From assembly GCA_029582265.1 (NCBI GenBank), contig CM055817.1, forward strand, positions 30,264,787-30,328,786: a stretch of DNA of 64,000 bases, read 5' to 3'. Positions within the stretch are counted from its first letter, which is position 1; each line of letters begins with the position of its first letter. A model generated the notes under the pieces. The model worked only from the letters and a program-made list of their open reading frames with translations, had not been told where the DNA came from and did no database searches. The translations under genes and the position numbers were made by a program. This document shows, in pieces, positions 34,401 to 46,965 of this stretch. Origin of the DNA: Zoroaster sp. YZ-2022 (lineage: Eukaryota; Echinodermata; Asteroidea; Forcipulatida; Zoroasteridae).

Positions 34401-36313
34401 ACTAGACATTTAGGTGTTTGTCCTTTGGACGAACACAGAGCTGTTCGGATTATTTTGTTGTATGTTGAAATGTACAGACCTAACCTAACCTTAAAATACA
34501 CAACGTCAATGAATTAAGACTCACGATCTTTGCTGAGAACAATGCTTTATATTGCCACTTTTAAACCTGTCACTTGAGGGGGCTATAATATGTGGCGACG
34601 TCAGTGAATGTATATTTTTTGTAATTTTGAACATCACTGTTAATATCTCACACACGAGCTTAAAAAATCTTCATCACATTGTTTTTGTACCCAAAAATAT
34701 TGATTTTTATTCAAACTTCCTGTTGAACCGGAAGTAGAGGTCATTATGAGGTCACGATACCACAGCGCACATTCACAGTACCTATCAAGTTTATAACTCC
34801 AAAAAGTTTAAGTATCGAGTGTATACTTCTTGAGTTATGGTTCAAAATGGAGTTGCTAATTAAATATTCATGAGACTGTAAATGGAAACCGGATGACATC
34901 ACGATGACGAAATATAGTTTTTCATACTAAGTTTACAATTTGGTGTATAGTTTGACCCAATACAATAAAGTTTAATTTTCGGCCCTTTGCATTGTACACT
35001 GTAATTTGCAACGCTAAGAACAATGGTTATGTCACTGTTAAAACCGGTGACTTGAGGGCGCTATGTGAGTTTTATGGTGGACAGGTCTTAATAGATTTGT
35101 CAACTACCAAATTAAGAATTGTTGACTGGAAATGCACAGGCTATAGAAGACAGCTAGTACAGGAGCTTAAGTTGTCGTGCTGGTGTACGCATAGCTCAAT
35201 TGAGGAACAATTTATCAAAGTTGACAATTGGATGGTTTTGGGGAAATTAAAACTTGTGGTAAAAGAGTGAGACACAAACAAAATCTGTAAAAAGTACAAC
35301 TCTTCATTAAATATATAGAAAACTGTTTTAAAGAACTTACAAAATAAATAATAAGTGGGTCTTTCCACACTAATGGGTATACATATGATAACTATTGGAG
35401 TGTGACATGGGAGGGTCAAATAAAGGCAACTATTTTGTCCTAATCTATTCCTGAACATTCCTTAGCATTTAATGATTGTGCATAGCAAACAATAAGCAAA
35501 TAATATTGGTACTTAAGAAATTACAGGATCATCTTTGAGTTACTTTAAGACATGATGTTTGTAACATGGACAGACATTTTGTTTGAAAATCGACAGGAAA
35601 GTGATAATAGAATTAAATAATTACTCAAATGCTTTTTCATTTCCATCCCTAACCCCTTTTGGATTGTTATGAGCCAAAACTAAGACATATTCTGGGTATT
35701 TAAGAAATTAGCATGTGAAACATACCCCGTATGTAACGTGGACAGACAATTTGTGACAAATATCTGTCCACGTTACAAACATAATATTTTGAAGATGATC
35801 CCCTTTTATTTGTTTAATACCAGGACAGGAGCTGGAGGGTTGTCTTGATTTTTTCAGGTAAAAATCCTTAGGGGAATAACATTATAAAGGGACAACATGT
35901 GGGTGAATAAATCTGTTCTACTTTTAGTCAATTTCTAAATAAATGTCTGTCCATGTTACAAACATATCTTAAAGAAGATTCCCTTCTAATTACTTAATTA
36001 CTGAGAAAGTTGCCTTAATTTGTTAAAAGCACAATCCTCAAGGCACTTGGAATGTACACAGAAAAAAGTTAAGAGTAAAAAGTACTTCATTTTATTATCA
36101 ATGTTCCATGTTCCTAAAATGTCACACTTTTGTACATTAGTGTGGAAAGACCCAAATACATAATTTCGTAAGTTAAGGTTGGTGTTAAAAGGAAAGACAA
36201 AGTGTATGTCAGAGCTATAAGAAATAGTTTGCGTGGGTAGTGAACTCATTGTACAGTTATCCTTCAAATTACATTGTGTTGTGACTTCGTATAAGTTTGT
36301 AAGGCGATCTTAA
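34401..36313 (+). repeat. Repeat unit R1, left part
   Basis: Matches 60552-62940 (R2) along its whole length, including ACTAGACATTTAGGTG at the start, CTTCCTGTTGAACCGGAAG, GATGACATCACGATGACGA and ATGTCTGTCCA. It opens with a hairpin TGTTTGTCCTTTGGACGAACA. No coding potential. The copy is interrupted by the piggyBac at 36314 and resumes at 39533-39784. A single ~280-bp CCGGAAG unit is present here, two in R2. Confidence 0.8.
36310..36313 (+). other. piggyBac target-site duplication, left TTAA
   Basis: TTAA directly before the element; its partner is at 39533-39536. Confidence 0.9.
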
Positions 36314-39300
36314 CCCTTTCGATCCCACGGGCTCTAAAAAGAGCCTTTGTTGTGATACGCTTCGATCCCGAGGGCTCTAAAAGGTGCCGTGAATCGGCAT
36401 GCCCTTGACGACTATGGCTACTTAATTCACCACCTGAAAATGCTTGAGTGGTTTTGGGGGTTGGCGCCCTCTATTGACAGGAATGCAGTGTACAAAAGTT
36501 CATGAAGAGAAAAGCGCGTCATCTTTTGCGGTTTCCCGGTGCTAGCGTCCACTAGCTTTCCACAACGGTCAGTTTTTAGTTGCAATCATGATGGAAACAG
36601 ACATAAATGATGGCATTTTGGCTGAGATTTTGGCAGATAGTGGTTCAGAATCAGATGACGAAGAAACGGATGAGGAAAGTACATTAGAACAAGTACAACT
36701 TCCACCAGTGGAATTCGTTCAAGAGGTAGGTCTAAATCACAGTAAAAATGAATAACCAACACAACAGTTAACGTTAGTCGTTACTCTTCCGGGCCCAATG
36801 CAAATTAATGTAATTCACATATTTTCCTAGGCTATAGCGTAAATATTGGATGCATTTTTTTGTATATGCTGGGTTTACAACTGTTGGAGATGAGGAATGT
36901 AAATTTTGAAAATGGATCCCTTGAATAGGATTGACCAAATCCCTGGACTGGGTCCAAAAAGTCATGCACAATTTTTAGTAGTTTGTTGCGGTAATAGGCC
37001 TATTTGTGTTCATTGAAACAGCAAGTTGAAGTATAGATATAGCATAGAAATTTTAGCATCCACCCATAGCCGGTCGTGCTATTTAATTAGCGTCAACAAG
37101 CTGAAAATGCACTCTTTGTCTCACGCTTCCAAAAGAATAGCCTCGTATTCGAAAGGCCCTTATATGTATAAGTCATATAACACAAGAAGTTGTGGGAATT
37201 CACTTTCACAATCCCACATTAAAACAACAATTTATCGGCAACGAGTTTTGGAGAGTGGATGGAAGTATATTTCTTTTCTCAGCACAATGTTCATTTTGCG
37301 CATGACCCCCTGTGGCCTGTGTGCACATGCAGCAAAGTAGCATTGAGATATTGTATTTACAAATGTATGACCGAGATTAATCCTCCTTTGCCTTGTTTTT
37401 CTGTTGCAGCCGACCTACCAAGGTGATAGCCGACCGAGATCAAGGAGGACGACAGGAAAGTTAGATTTCCGATCTCGTTGGGAACGACGAGACCATTACG
37501 AGTGTGGGACTGTGCAGTTCACTGGAAATTCTGGCCCCACCGGCGACTTTGCCACACTGTCGGCAGTAGAGATCTTCAAGCTGTATTTTTGTCAACTTGT
37601 GTGGAATATGCTCGTCGACGAGACTAATCGCTATGCGCAGCAAACAATATAATCAATTCCTGATGAACAATTCTCCTGGCACCCAACCAACATTCCAGAA
37701 ATGATGGCATTTGTGGCACTTCTCATTGCTATGGGCATAAACAAATCCTCTCAATACAAGATGTACTGGTCGACATCTGAAATTCTTCACATCCCATTCT
37801 ATCCGTCGATCATGTCCCGTAATCGGTTCAGTTCAATTCTTCGGTTCCTCCACATCTCAAATAACCAAATTCCTCGTAGAGTTTTGGCTAAACGGGACAA
37901 ACTTTCCAAAGTTCGGCCCTTGATAGAAGTCCTCGTCCAGAAGTTTCTCAACCTGTATAACCCTGCAGAATCTGTCTCCAGACGAGAGTATGTTGAAATT
38001 CAAGGACGCTTGAGTTTTGTTCAGTACATGCCTAACAAACCTATCAAACGGGGTATTAAAGCCTTCTCCTGAACGAGTCCAAAACAGGATACACGTGTGC
38101 TTGGAAACTGTGCATACAGGAGCCGACGACACCCAAACTGTTTGTGATGCAGACGTAGATTTCAATTCATCAGACTGCCATCCACCAAACCCAACAGTTG
38201 CAGGAAAAGTCGTCATTGATCTGGATCCATGGACTTGAGAATAAGGGACACGTAATATATTATGATAATTACTATACTAGCTCAGCTCTTGTAGCTAAAC
38301 TTGCTAAACTAGGATTCGGATGTTGTGGAACTGTTCGTTACACTACACAGGGAATACCCCAGGCCGCAAACCCCAAAAACCATAAAATGAAGAAAGGAGA
38401 TGACCCATTTTTTTGGTGAAAGGTGGCCAATTGTGTATCGTTTGGCAAGACAAAAAATCTGTAACACTTTTTAACTAATGTAGGCAACACTGATTTGTCC
38501 AAAAGCAAATTCGGTGTAATAAAAGCACAAGTGGATTTTGTGATGTTATGAAGCCCAATTGTATTGAAGATTACAACAAAAACATGGGTGGAACTGATCT
38601 TGCCAACCAATGTTTTCAGTACTACAATCATACACACAGAAGCTTGAAATGGTGGAAAAGAGTTTGTTTCCATATGCTGAATATCTGTATTGTCAATAGC
38701 AGAGTAATATTCACCAGCATAGCAGGGAACAAAATGTCAGTAATCTTGATTTTCGTATAGGGATTGTACAGGGCTTGCTGTTGGGTTGGGAACGTAACGC
38801 AACAAGTCAATTGAGATACCATATTCCTATTGAGTTGACAGGGCAACAGCACTATCCTGGCAAAACCCCCAATGGAAAGACACGCGACTGCATTGTTTGC
38901 AGTAACCGAAAATTAGGCAGGCGAAAACAAACAAAGATGATCTGTAATCAATGTACACAACCTATGTGCATAGTTCCTTGCTTTGAGAAATACCACATCA
39001 CTTGATTGTAAATCTATACTATTTGCCTTCAACTCTCTCTCTCGTTCAATGTTGGGAATGGTCGGACAAGCCGCAGATTACAGTCCAAACCAACATTGAA
39101 TTGGGGGGTGGGGGGGGGTTGTTAGCATGGATTGTGATGTATTTACACTGAATACAAGTAAATGGTTCATTTCCAAGTACAAAACAAACAAAAAATCCCA
39201 AAAAATCTCATCCAAGTTGTTTTTCACATGGGAACAAAAAATCTTATACCTGTACCGTATTTGCATGAAATATCACCCATTTGTATTACTTTAGTGTAAA

Positions 39301-39532
39301 TACTGATCTAATTATTTCGCTTTTGCACAATGTTTTCCTCCCTTTTGTATGCTCATTTTTACCATCATTTTTACATACAAATGAGAAATATAAAAAAGTG
39401 TCTCTTCCTGCCGTGTGAGGGCGCACTTCAATGAAATTGTGAAAAATCCACTGGTCCTGAAGTGACATTGGGCTCCTAATTACTGTGGTAAAGAAGGGTT
39501 CTCTCTGACATAACTGGCTGGTAATGAAAGGG
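36314..39532 (+). mobile_element. piggyBac transposon with TTAA target duplication
   Basis: Bounded by CCCTTTCGATCCC on the left and GTAATGAAAGGG on the right (terminal CCCTTT inverted), each abutting TTAA (36310-36313 and 39533-39536). The matching place in R2 (62937-62940) has a single TTAA, the uninterrupted site. 3.2 kb with one transposase gene of two visible exons. Subterminal GATCCC..GGGCTCTAAAA repeats near the left end may bind transposase (inference). Confidence 0.93.
36588..39004 (+). pseudogene. piggyBac transposase (DDD), interrupted
   Basis: Exon 1 (36588-36725) encodes an acidic start MMETDINDGILAEIL and ends at GTAGGT. Exon 2 begins after TTGCAG near 37410. Motifs: LSAVEIFKLYFCQLVWNML with ETNRYAQQ (37565-37650), then an in-frame TAA; PDESMLKF (first catalytic Asp) joined to RLSFVQYMPNKPIKRGIKAF by frameshifts (about 37975-38070); YYDNYYTSSALVAKLAKLG (second Asp, 38255-38315); NKNMGGTDLANQCFQYYN (third Asp, about 38578-38630). 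A C-terminal Cys-rich finger DCIVCSNRK...CNQC..PMCIVPCF follows. All three catalytic Asp codons survive; the frame does not. Confidence 0.88.
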
Positions 39533-39536
39533 TTAA
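39533..39536 (+). other. piggyBac target-site duplication, right TTAA
   Basis: TTAA directly after the element; the R2 copy has only one TTAA here. Confidence 0.9.
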
Positions 39537-39784
39537 CAAACGTAATGATGTGTTCCTTGTAGAAAGATGCACTATTGTGTTTCTTGTATGTGACTAACAG
39601 GTAGTCGTAACAGCTAATTACAGTTATTGCTTGAAGGTGGGCTTATCGTCACGATCAACAGGACATGGAATCAGAGTTCAACTTCAAGTTCTAGTTTAAC
39701 CCAGTGACTGAAAATAATACTCACATAATGAGGTCATACTCATATTCGTGTTGCTGCTGCATAAATGAGCCAGTAATTTTTAGT
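39533..39784 (+). repeat. Repeat unit R1, right part
   Basis: Continues the match to R2 (62937-63169): GATGTGTTCCTTGT, TTTCTTGTATGTGACTAACA, GGTGGGCTT, GATCAACAGGACATGGAATC. Ends at TTTAGT, where the 19.3-kb insertion starts. Confidence 0.8.
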
Positions 39785-40505
39785 AGGGTTTTCAGTTCGT
39801 ACGTGCTTGACCGAAGCCTTCCACACGAACAGCGCATCGCCCGCAACAAAAAACATCAACATTGTAATCTCAAAAATTCTACTTCTTTTATCCGTCGAAA
39901 TCTTACATGTAATAGCTCATTGGAAAGCGTATAGTTTCAGCTATCCAACAATGTACATAAAAATAGCAATCAGAAGTCTAGGTTTTTATGAATGAACCAC
40001 TCTCGCCCCGCCCAGCCTTTCGCGAAGTGTTCCGAGTTCGCGTGCATTCGGCCCGTAAAATTTGCCGCGCTCTGCTGAGGGCATCCACTGAGGCTGTCTC
40101 CGCACCCCAGTACATTGTGATTGACATGAAAACAGGTTTCCCTATTAAGTCAAATGGCTCCTTTACATACCCAAGCTTGCTCCATCTCCATATCTAGTCT
40201 ACAACCGAAGTTACGCAGAGATAAACAGTAAACACCGTTTTTCGAGGTGAAATCTTCAAGTTGAATGGTAAGAGCGGTGTCTGAATGAATTTTACACCTC
40301 TTTTCTATTATATGTAAATGTTTTGAGCCGTAATTGTGTTTAGCTTTGAGCGGAGAGTGTATTTTTTTTACACCCTTTCAAAATCTCTTTTGAAGGAAAC
40401 GAGCACAAACGCTGTGCGTGTGTGTAGGCTGATTCAACGGTTTTGGTGACATTTAGGGATGTACACAGTGTATGGACAGTCGGGCTTCATCGAATGCTGT
40501 ATAGT

Positions 40506-40768
40506 AGTATTTTAGATGCCGTAGGGGGCGCATCTACAAAAAACTATTTTTTAAACAAATACTCTTAGTAGTAGTAGGGGAAATTAACAAAGTTAGTAAA
40601 AAGTGTAAAAACAGAGTACTTTTTTTAAACAAATTCTCTGGGTAGTAGTAGGGGGTTTTTAGTATTAAAAAAACGCGGCGCGTTTTTAAAAGCAAACTAG
40701 AGACTTCACGTTTTTTTGTTTTTTTTTCCCTTTTTAATTGTCTAAATATATATTGATTAGAGAGAATG
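40506..40768 (+). repeat. Polinton left terminal inverted repeat
   Basis: Matches the inverted right end through ATGCCGTAGGGGGCG, ACAAATACTCT, GGGAAATTAACAAAG, AAACGCGGCGCG, CTAGAGACTTCACG and ATTGATTAGAGAGAATG. It ends with the ATG of the first gene (40766), as the right repeat ends with the ATG of the last gene (56864). The repeat may therefore double as promoter for both outward-lying genes (inference). Confidence 0.88.
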
Positions 40769-41230
40769 TCGGAAGAAAGAAGAATAAGACCCACTGCTAA
40801 AAAATATATATCGAAATGGACATTGGAAGAATTGAAAGATTTTATGAACGAACATAAATCAAACAAATTTGACCGTTCGAGACCTAAATTTGTTACACCA
40901 AACAGTAAAGGTAAATTCGATAAACGTAGTTATTACAAAGGTGTAAAAAAATATTTAAAATGGCAAAAACAAAAGCCATTGTATAAATAAAATTTAACCG
41001 AATTGAGAGAGCGTATAACGGTTGAAAATATAAATTTACCTCATAGCGGCTCGGGTAAAAATGATCGGCTGTTGAGAAAAGACTACATCGGTGCAATTAA
41101 AAGGTTTTACAACCAAGAAACAGAGTTGAGGTTTGGTTTACCTAAAGACGGTGGAATTGCGCGAACGAATAATGACGGTTCCACTGAATCACAGCAAAGA
41201 AAAAGATTTAAACATTTTGGGAGGCGGTAA
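40766..41230 (+). CDS. Polinton first ORF, possible SAP-like N-terminal region of the polymerase ORF
   Basis: Two frames: 40766-40990 (WTLEELKDFMNEHKSNKF, then YYKGVKKYLKWQKQKP) and 41003-41230 (LPHSGSGKNDRLLRKDYIGA, GIARTNNDGST). The second resembles a SAP-type helix-extension-helix, a DNA-binding module (inference). They sit directly upstream of polymerase B on the same strand, separated by a stop at 40988, and may be its broken N-terminus or a separate small gene. The start codon lies at the inner edge of the terminal repeat. Confidence 0.5.
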
Positions 41231-41239
41231 AAACCAAAG

Positions 41240-44200
41240 ATTATTAACAAGTTGGGTGAAGACTTGAAAGAATTTAACGCGTGCAAGTTTATGATATATA
41301 TATACGCATTAAATTACTTAAAGAAAGACAAGATGGTTCGATCGATTTTGCAGAACCAAATTTTCATAATAATAAACAAATCGTTTTATTAAATTTAGAC
41401 AATATCGAAAATTAACTTAGTAACGTTTTTTCACAAATTCAAGAGGCTTTAGAAAAATATACGCAAGAGGGTAGTGGATGGGTGGTAGATCGCATCGTTG
41501 GAATGAACATTAGAATTAGCAAGTATCGACCTTTAAGAGGCGGTAGTTATATCGAGCTATGCGACTATATAACAAATAAAAATGCGTGTATCAACGTAAA
41601 AACAACGACGATAATTGTTTACGATGGTCGCTGCATAGTGCTCTTTTTCCAACTTTGAAAGACCCTCAAAGAACGAGTAAATATTCGACGGATGATGGTT
41701 TAAATTTTAATAATATCGACGCGCCCACACCGATTAATCAGATTAAGTTATTAGAAAAACAAAATGATATAGCGATAAACGTTTTTGGTTGTGAATCAAA
41801 ATCGACAATAGTTTACAAACTTAGCGAACAACCCGCGAGACTAGAACGTATACATTTATTATTGATTCATAAAGAAGCTAAATCTCACTACGTTTGGATT
41901 AAAGATGTGAAAAAATTACTTTTTGATCAAACGAAACACGGGCATCGTCAACATTTTTGTTTACGATGTTTACAGGTTTTTTCGACGGAAGCTTATCTCG
42001 AAAATCACGTAAAAATGTGTAAGGGAATTAACGACAGACCGACAAAAACTGTTTTACCAATGAAGGGTAAAAACGACAAGTTAAAATTTATAAATTTTCA
42101 TAAAAAGATGAAAGTTTCATTCGTAATATACGCCGATTTTGAAAGCATTATTAAAAAGACTGTTGATGAAAACTCTACCAATACTAAAAAACTGCAAGAA
42201 CACGTCGTTTGCGGTTTTTCGTACGTCGTTGTAAAATGCGACGGCACGACTCACACCACCGTCGTATACAGAGGAGAAGATGCGGCTAAACATTTTTAAA
42301 TAAATTACAAAAAGAAGAAGAAAACATCAATGAGATATTTAAAAACGTTCAAAAAATAAACATGACTAAAGAAGATGTAGAAGATTTAAAAAATGCTAAA
42401 CAGTGTTGGATATGCAAAAAGACATTTTTGAAGACGACGATAACAAGTTTAACAAAGTTAAAGATCATTGTCACGTTACCGGAAAATATAGAGGCGCGGC
42501 GCACAACAGTTGTAATTTAAAACTGAGTTTAAACCCGGATAAAACTTTTATCCCAGTCGTGTTTCATAATTTGCGAGGCTACGACTCTCATCTCATGTAT
42601 GCAAGCCGCCGGTTGTAGCAACGTAAATCTAACGTGTATCGCAAACAATATCGAAAAGTATATTTCTTTTAGTATCAAACAATTACGATTTATCGACAGC
42701 GCTCAATTTTTACCGGCGTCGTTGGATAAACTCGTAAAATCAAACCATTATTTTCCGATTACTAGCAAGTTCGAACCAGATTTAGAAAAAATTAATCTCG
42801 TTAAAAGCAAGGGTATTTATCCTTACGAGTACATGGATAGTTTTGAAAAATTTGAAGAAACGCAGCTTCCACCGCAAGAATATGTTTATAGTAGTCTAAA
42901 CGACCAACGCATTACTAAAGAACAATACGAACACGCAAAGAACGTTTGATTGTAAAAACTTGGGTGATTATCACGATTTGTACGTGCGTACGGATACTTG
43001 CTTATTGGCAGACGTGTTTGAAAACTTTCGAGTTACTTGTATAAGAGAGTACGGTTTGGACCCAGCCAATTATTATACGAGTCCCAGGGCTGTTGGGACG
43101 CTTTATTAAAACATTCAAAACAAACTTTAGATTTGTTTACAGACATCGACATGCATTTATTTATAGAAAAAGGTACGCGAGGAGGAACGTGTATGGTGAG
43201 TAAACGATACGCTAAAGCAAACAATAAATATTTAGATGACTACGATTCATCAAAACCATCGAGTTACATTATGTATTTGGACGCGAACAATTTATACGGC
43301 TGCGCGATGAGTCAACCTTTGCCAACGAGTAATTTTAAATGGATGACTAGTAAACGAATCGAACGACTCGAGAAACAAGGATTTAAAAACAATAAAGGAT
43401 ACATTTTAGAAGTTGATTTAGAATACCCTAATACATTACACGATTCTCACAACGCATTTCCACTCGCGCCAGAATCGTTACAAGTACCGAAAGAATGGAT
43501 GAGCGACTATCAACTCGAGTTATTGAACGACAAACCGGCTCCAAACGTCGTAAAATTAGTTCCCAATTTATACGATAAATACAACTACGTGATTCATTAT
43601 CGTAATTTACAATTGTATTTAAAACTCGGCATGAAACTAACTAAAATTCATCGCGTATTAGAATTTGATGAATCGTGTTGGATGAAATCATACATTGATT
43701 TAAATACTCAACTCAGAAAAGACGCAACGAGTGATTTTGAAAAATATTTGTTCAAACTCATGAACAATTCAGTTTTTTGAAAAACGATGGAAAATGTACG
43801 AAACCGCATTAACGTGAATTTGAAGCGGTTAAACGATGAAAAAGCAAACGATCAAATTCGCTCACTCATCGCGAAACCAAATTTTGCCGTGGCTAGGATT
43901 TTTGATAATGATTTAGTGGCGATTCACATGCATAAAAAACAACTTTTACTCAATCGTCCAGTTTACGTAGGAATGTCTATTTTAGATTTATCTAAACATT
44001 TAATGTACGATTTGTATTACAATCATTTAAAACAAACTACAAAAACGAGTGCGAGTTGATTTACACGGATACGGATAGCTTGTTACTCGAGATTAAAACT
44101 CGAGATGTGTATAAAGATTTATGTAAAAACAAATCTTTGTACGACTTTTCTAATTATAACGAACAACATTTTTTTACATTCTGAAGCTAATAAAAAGATT

Positions 44201-44546
44201 ATCGGTAAAATGAAAGACGAGTGCGCGGGAACTTTAATCTCGGAAGTTGTTTGTTTAAGACCTAAAATGTATTCGATACTTTTATCGAACGAAAAACAAA
44301 TAAGAAAAGCTAAAGGGAGTTAAAAACAAGTTTTAGAACAACAAATTAAACACGACCGATATAAACAAAGTTTTATCTCTGAAAAATACTCTACATCACC
44401 CTATGAGTTTTTATCAAACACGAAAACATAGATTATATACAACGCGAGTAAATAAGATATCGCTATCTCCTTTAGACACAAATAAATATATTTTAGAACA
44501 AGGAATAGATACTTTAGCTTACGGTCATTATAGCGTTAGCGTTTAA
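41240..44546 (+). pseudogene. Polinton protein-primed DNA polymerase B
   Basis: Replicates the element. N-terminal part GSGWVVDRIVGMNIRISKYR; a Cys/His finger CLRCLQVF...HVKMC (about 41955-42020); exonuclease motifs YADFESI (Exo I, 42130), FHNLRGYDSHL (Exo II, 42560-42595) with a preceding zinc-binding DHCHVTGKYRGAAHNSC, and TCLLADVF (Exo III, 43000). Polymerase motifs: YLDANNLYG (A, 43275), KLMNNSVF followed by KTMEN (B, 43755-43795) and YTDTDSLL (C, 44055). In motif B the expected Gly codon reads TGA. At least six frame changes. About 1100 codons, a normal length. Its last 11 bp overlap the 3' end of the convergent integrase gene. Confidence 0.9.
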
Positions 44547-45548
44547 TCGGTGGATTTTCCGTATCTCGCGGTATAATTTGTAATTCTTCTTTTACAAAAC
44601 TACGAGCGGGACCTCCTTCTAAAAATACAAGATGGGTTGATTCATGGCTTTTAATCGTTTTAAATATTCTATAAATGTTTATACTTCACATAGGATCTGT
44701 GGCGCGGCGTCTCGTATCTTTTTCAACTTCACCGGGTGCGTATAAATACCTAATTAAACTGTTGTTTGGGATTCTTTTTTCATTCTTTTTTACACTTACA
44801 ACTGACGAGGCTGGATTTTGCTCTACGACGGGTAATTTAATCGCGTCTTTTTGGTTTTAAATTAATTAGTCGCGTCGTTTCATTGTTTAACGCTTTTACA
44901 ACCGTCGGTAATATTTTTAACCAATCTCTATTTCTCGTATCAGTCGCTATTTCTTTAGCGTATTGATGAAAAAATAACCTTTCACTCAAAGTTTTATTAA
45001 ATCGCTCTACTATACCCCTGCGCTCTATGATTACCAGCTTCGCTTCTTTGGATTACAACATTATGTTTTACTCATTAATACATTAACGCTACTCATAAAT
45101 CCTTTTCCAGGATCAGCTTTTATAATTTTAGGCCAAGTTAACGAGCCACGTTTATAAATTTTCTCAAACGCGTTACCAACTCGCAAGGCGGTTTTATCGA
45201 TTAACGGTTGTGCTTCTTTATACCTACTCGCTTCATCTACAACGGTCAACGCGTACTTGTACGCCGTTCTTGCTTTTTTTTACCGCTACCGAACGTATCG
45301 TGTGGAAGAAACAATAAATCCGCTTGGTGAACCTCGTTGGGTTTCAATAACGTACAATTTGAACTGGTTGGTCTTGGAATATATTTAGGAAAGGGTAAAT
45401 AAATTTGCCACAACGCTTGCTTTTGTATCCACTGTTTAACTGCAGATTTATTCACCTTTGTTTATTTAGCTAATTTATTAATTGCGTCTAGACCTTTGTA
45501 ATATCCCCGAGGACTATAATAAGCGTTTTGTAGCTTTCTCTCATCCAT
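44536..45548 (-). pseudogene. Polinton retroviral-type integrase (DDE)
   Basis: Inserts the element into the host genome. The start MDERKLQNAYYSPRGYYKG is followed by a helix-turn-helix-like part KSAVKQWIQKQALWQIY and QADLLFLPHD (about 45325). Catalytic residues: Asp in TVVDEASRY (45245), Asp in IIKADPGKGF (45115) and Glu in GIVERFNK (about 44995), spaced as in retroviral integrases. The C-terminal FLEGGPARSFVKEELQII matches the chromo/SH3-like tail of Polinton integrases. A stop after INKLAK and two or three frame changes break it. Confidence 0.88.
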
Positions 45549-45871
45549 GTTTAATATTTATAAACATATTTTATTCAGGATTGATAATATTTTTTGGTAA
45601 AATTCCCTGTTGAACTAACTACATTTGCGTCATCGAACCCGCGGCAACGGTCGTAGTGAGTTTTAACCCGTCTTTTATATCCAATTTTCCTAAATCAGCC
45701 GGTTTTATTAGGTGTTCGGGTATGTACCCGAAACACCTATTGTTTTTGTTCGTTTTTTTTTACTTCTTCTTCTCCCATCTTGTCCGCAAACAAAACATAC
45801 TTGCAAACTTCACATGAACTTGAAACTTGGCATGTACTTAGAACTTAAGTAGATGAAACTCCAGTTGTGAG

Positions 45872-46670
45872 TGACCCCGATTTGACCTTACTTCCTGTCC
45901 AAACCGGAAGTCAAAATTTAACATTTAAAAAAAATAATATCTCAACAACCACAAGAGGTAAATTCACAATGTTTGTACCATTGTACAGATCATTAATTGT
46001 CAAAAAATATTTACAAAAAGTTGACCCCAATTTGACCTTACTTCCTGTCCAAACCGGAAGTCAAAGTTTAATATTTAAAAAAAATAATATCTCAACAACC
46101 ACAAGAGGTAAATTCACAATTTTTGTACCATTATACAGATTGTTAATTGTCGAAAAATATTTACACAAAGGTGACCCCAATTTGACCTTACTTCCTGTCC
46201 AAACCGGAAGTCAAAGTTTAACATTTAAACAAATAATATCTCAACAACCACAAGAGGTAAATTCACAATGTTTGTACCATTGTACAGATCGTTAATTGTC
46301 GAAAAATATTTACAAAAAGGTGACCCCAATTTGACCTACTTCCTGTCCAAACCGGAATTCAAAGTTTAATATTTTCAAAAAATCATATCTCAACAACCAC
46401 AAGAGTAAATTCACAAATTTTGTACCATTATACAGATCGTTAATTGTCAAAAAATATTTATACCCCAATTTGACCTTACTTCCTGTCCAAACCGGAAGTG
46501 AAAGTTTAATATTTAAAACAATCATATCTGAACAACCAAAGGAGGTAAATTGACATTGTTGTACCATTGTACAGATTGTTAATTGTCAAAAGTATTTACA
46601 CAAAGGTGACCCCAATTTGACCTTATTTCCTGTCCAAACCGGAAGTCAAAGTTTAATATTAAAATAATTT
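45872..46670 (+). repeat. 150-bp satellite array A, six units
   Basis: Units start at about 45872, 46022, 46172, 46321, 46463 and 46607 with TGACCCC(A/G)ATTTGACC. Each holds the imperfect palindrome ACTTCCTGTCCAAACCGGAA. Units alternate between two types ending TTTACAAAAAG and TTTACACAAAG, a 300-bp higher-order pattern. Since 150 is divisible by three, long meaningless frames cross the array. Confidence 0.92.
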
Positions 46671-46965
46671 CAAAATTCAGTATTGTATTGTATTCAAATA
46701 AACTTCTCGCGAGAACTTCAACAGACGTTAACATTTGACTTCTCCAACAATTCGAATTGATGACGTAACCATTTTAACTTCAACCGAACACCTTGTTTTT
46801 GTTGTGACAAAAACTTATATCTAGTTTTTTTTTTTTTTTTACTTCTTCTTCTTCTTCTTCTCCCCCATCTTTTCCGCAAACAAAAACATACTTGCAAACT
46901 TCACATGAACTTGAAACTTGGCATGTACTTAGAACTTAACAAGTAGATGAAACTCCAGTTGTGAG

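Noticed and set aside
45867..46295. Long + strand frame with repeated LTLLPVQTGSQ
   Set aside because: The satellite unit is 150 bp, divisible by three, so a frame stays open by arithmetic. The same explains the frame at 47708-47971.
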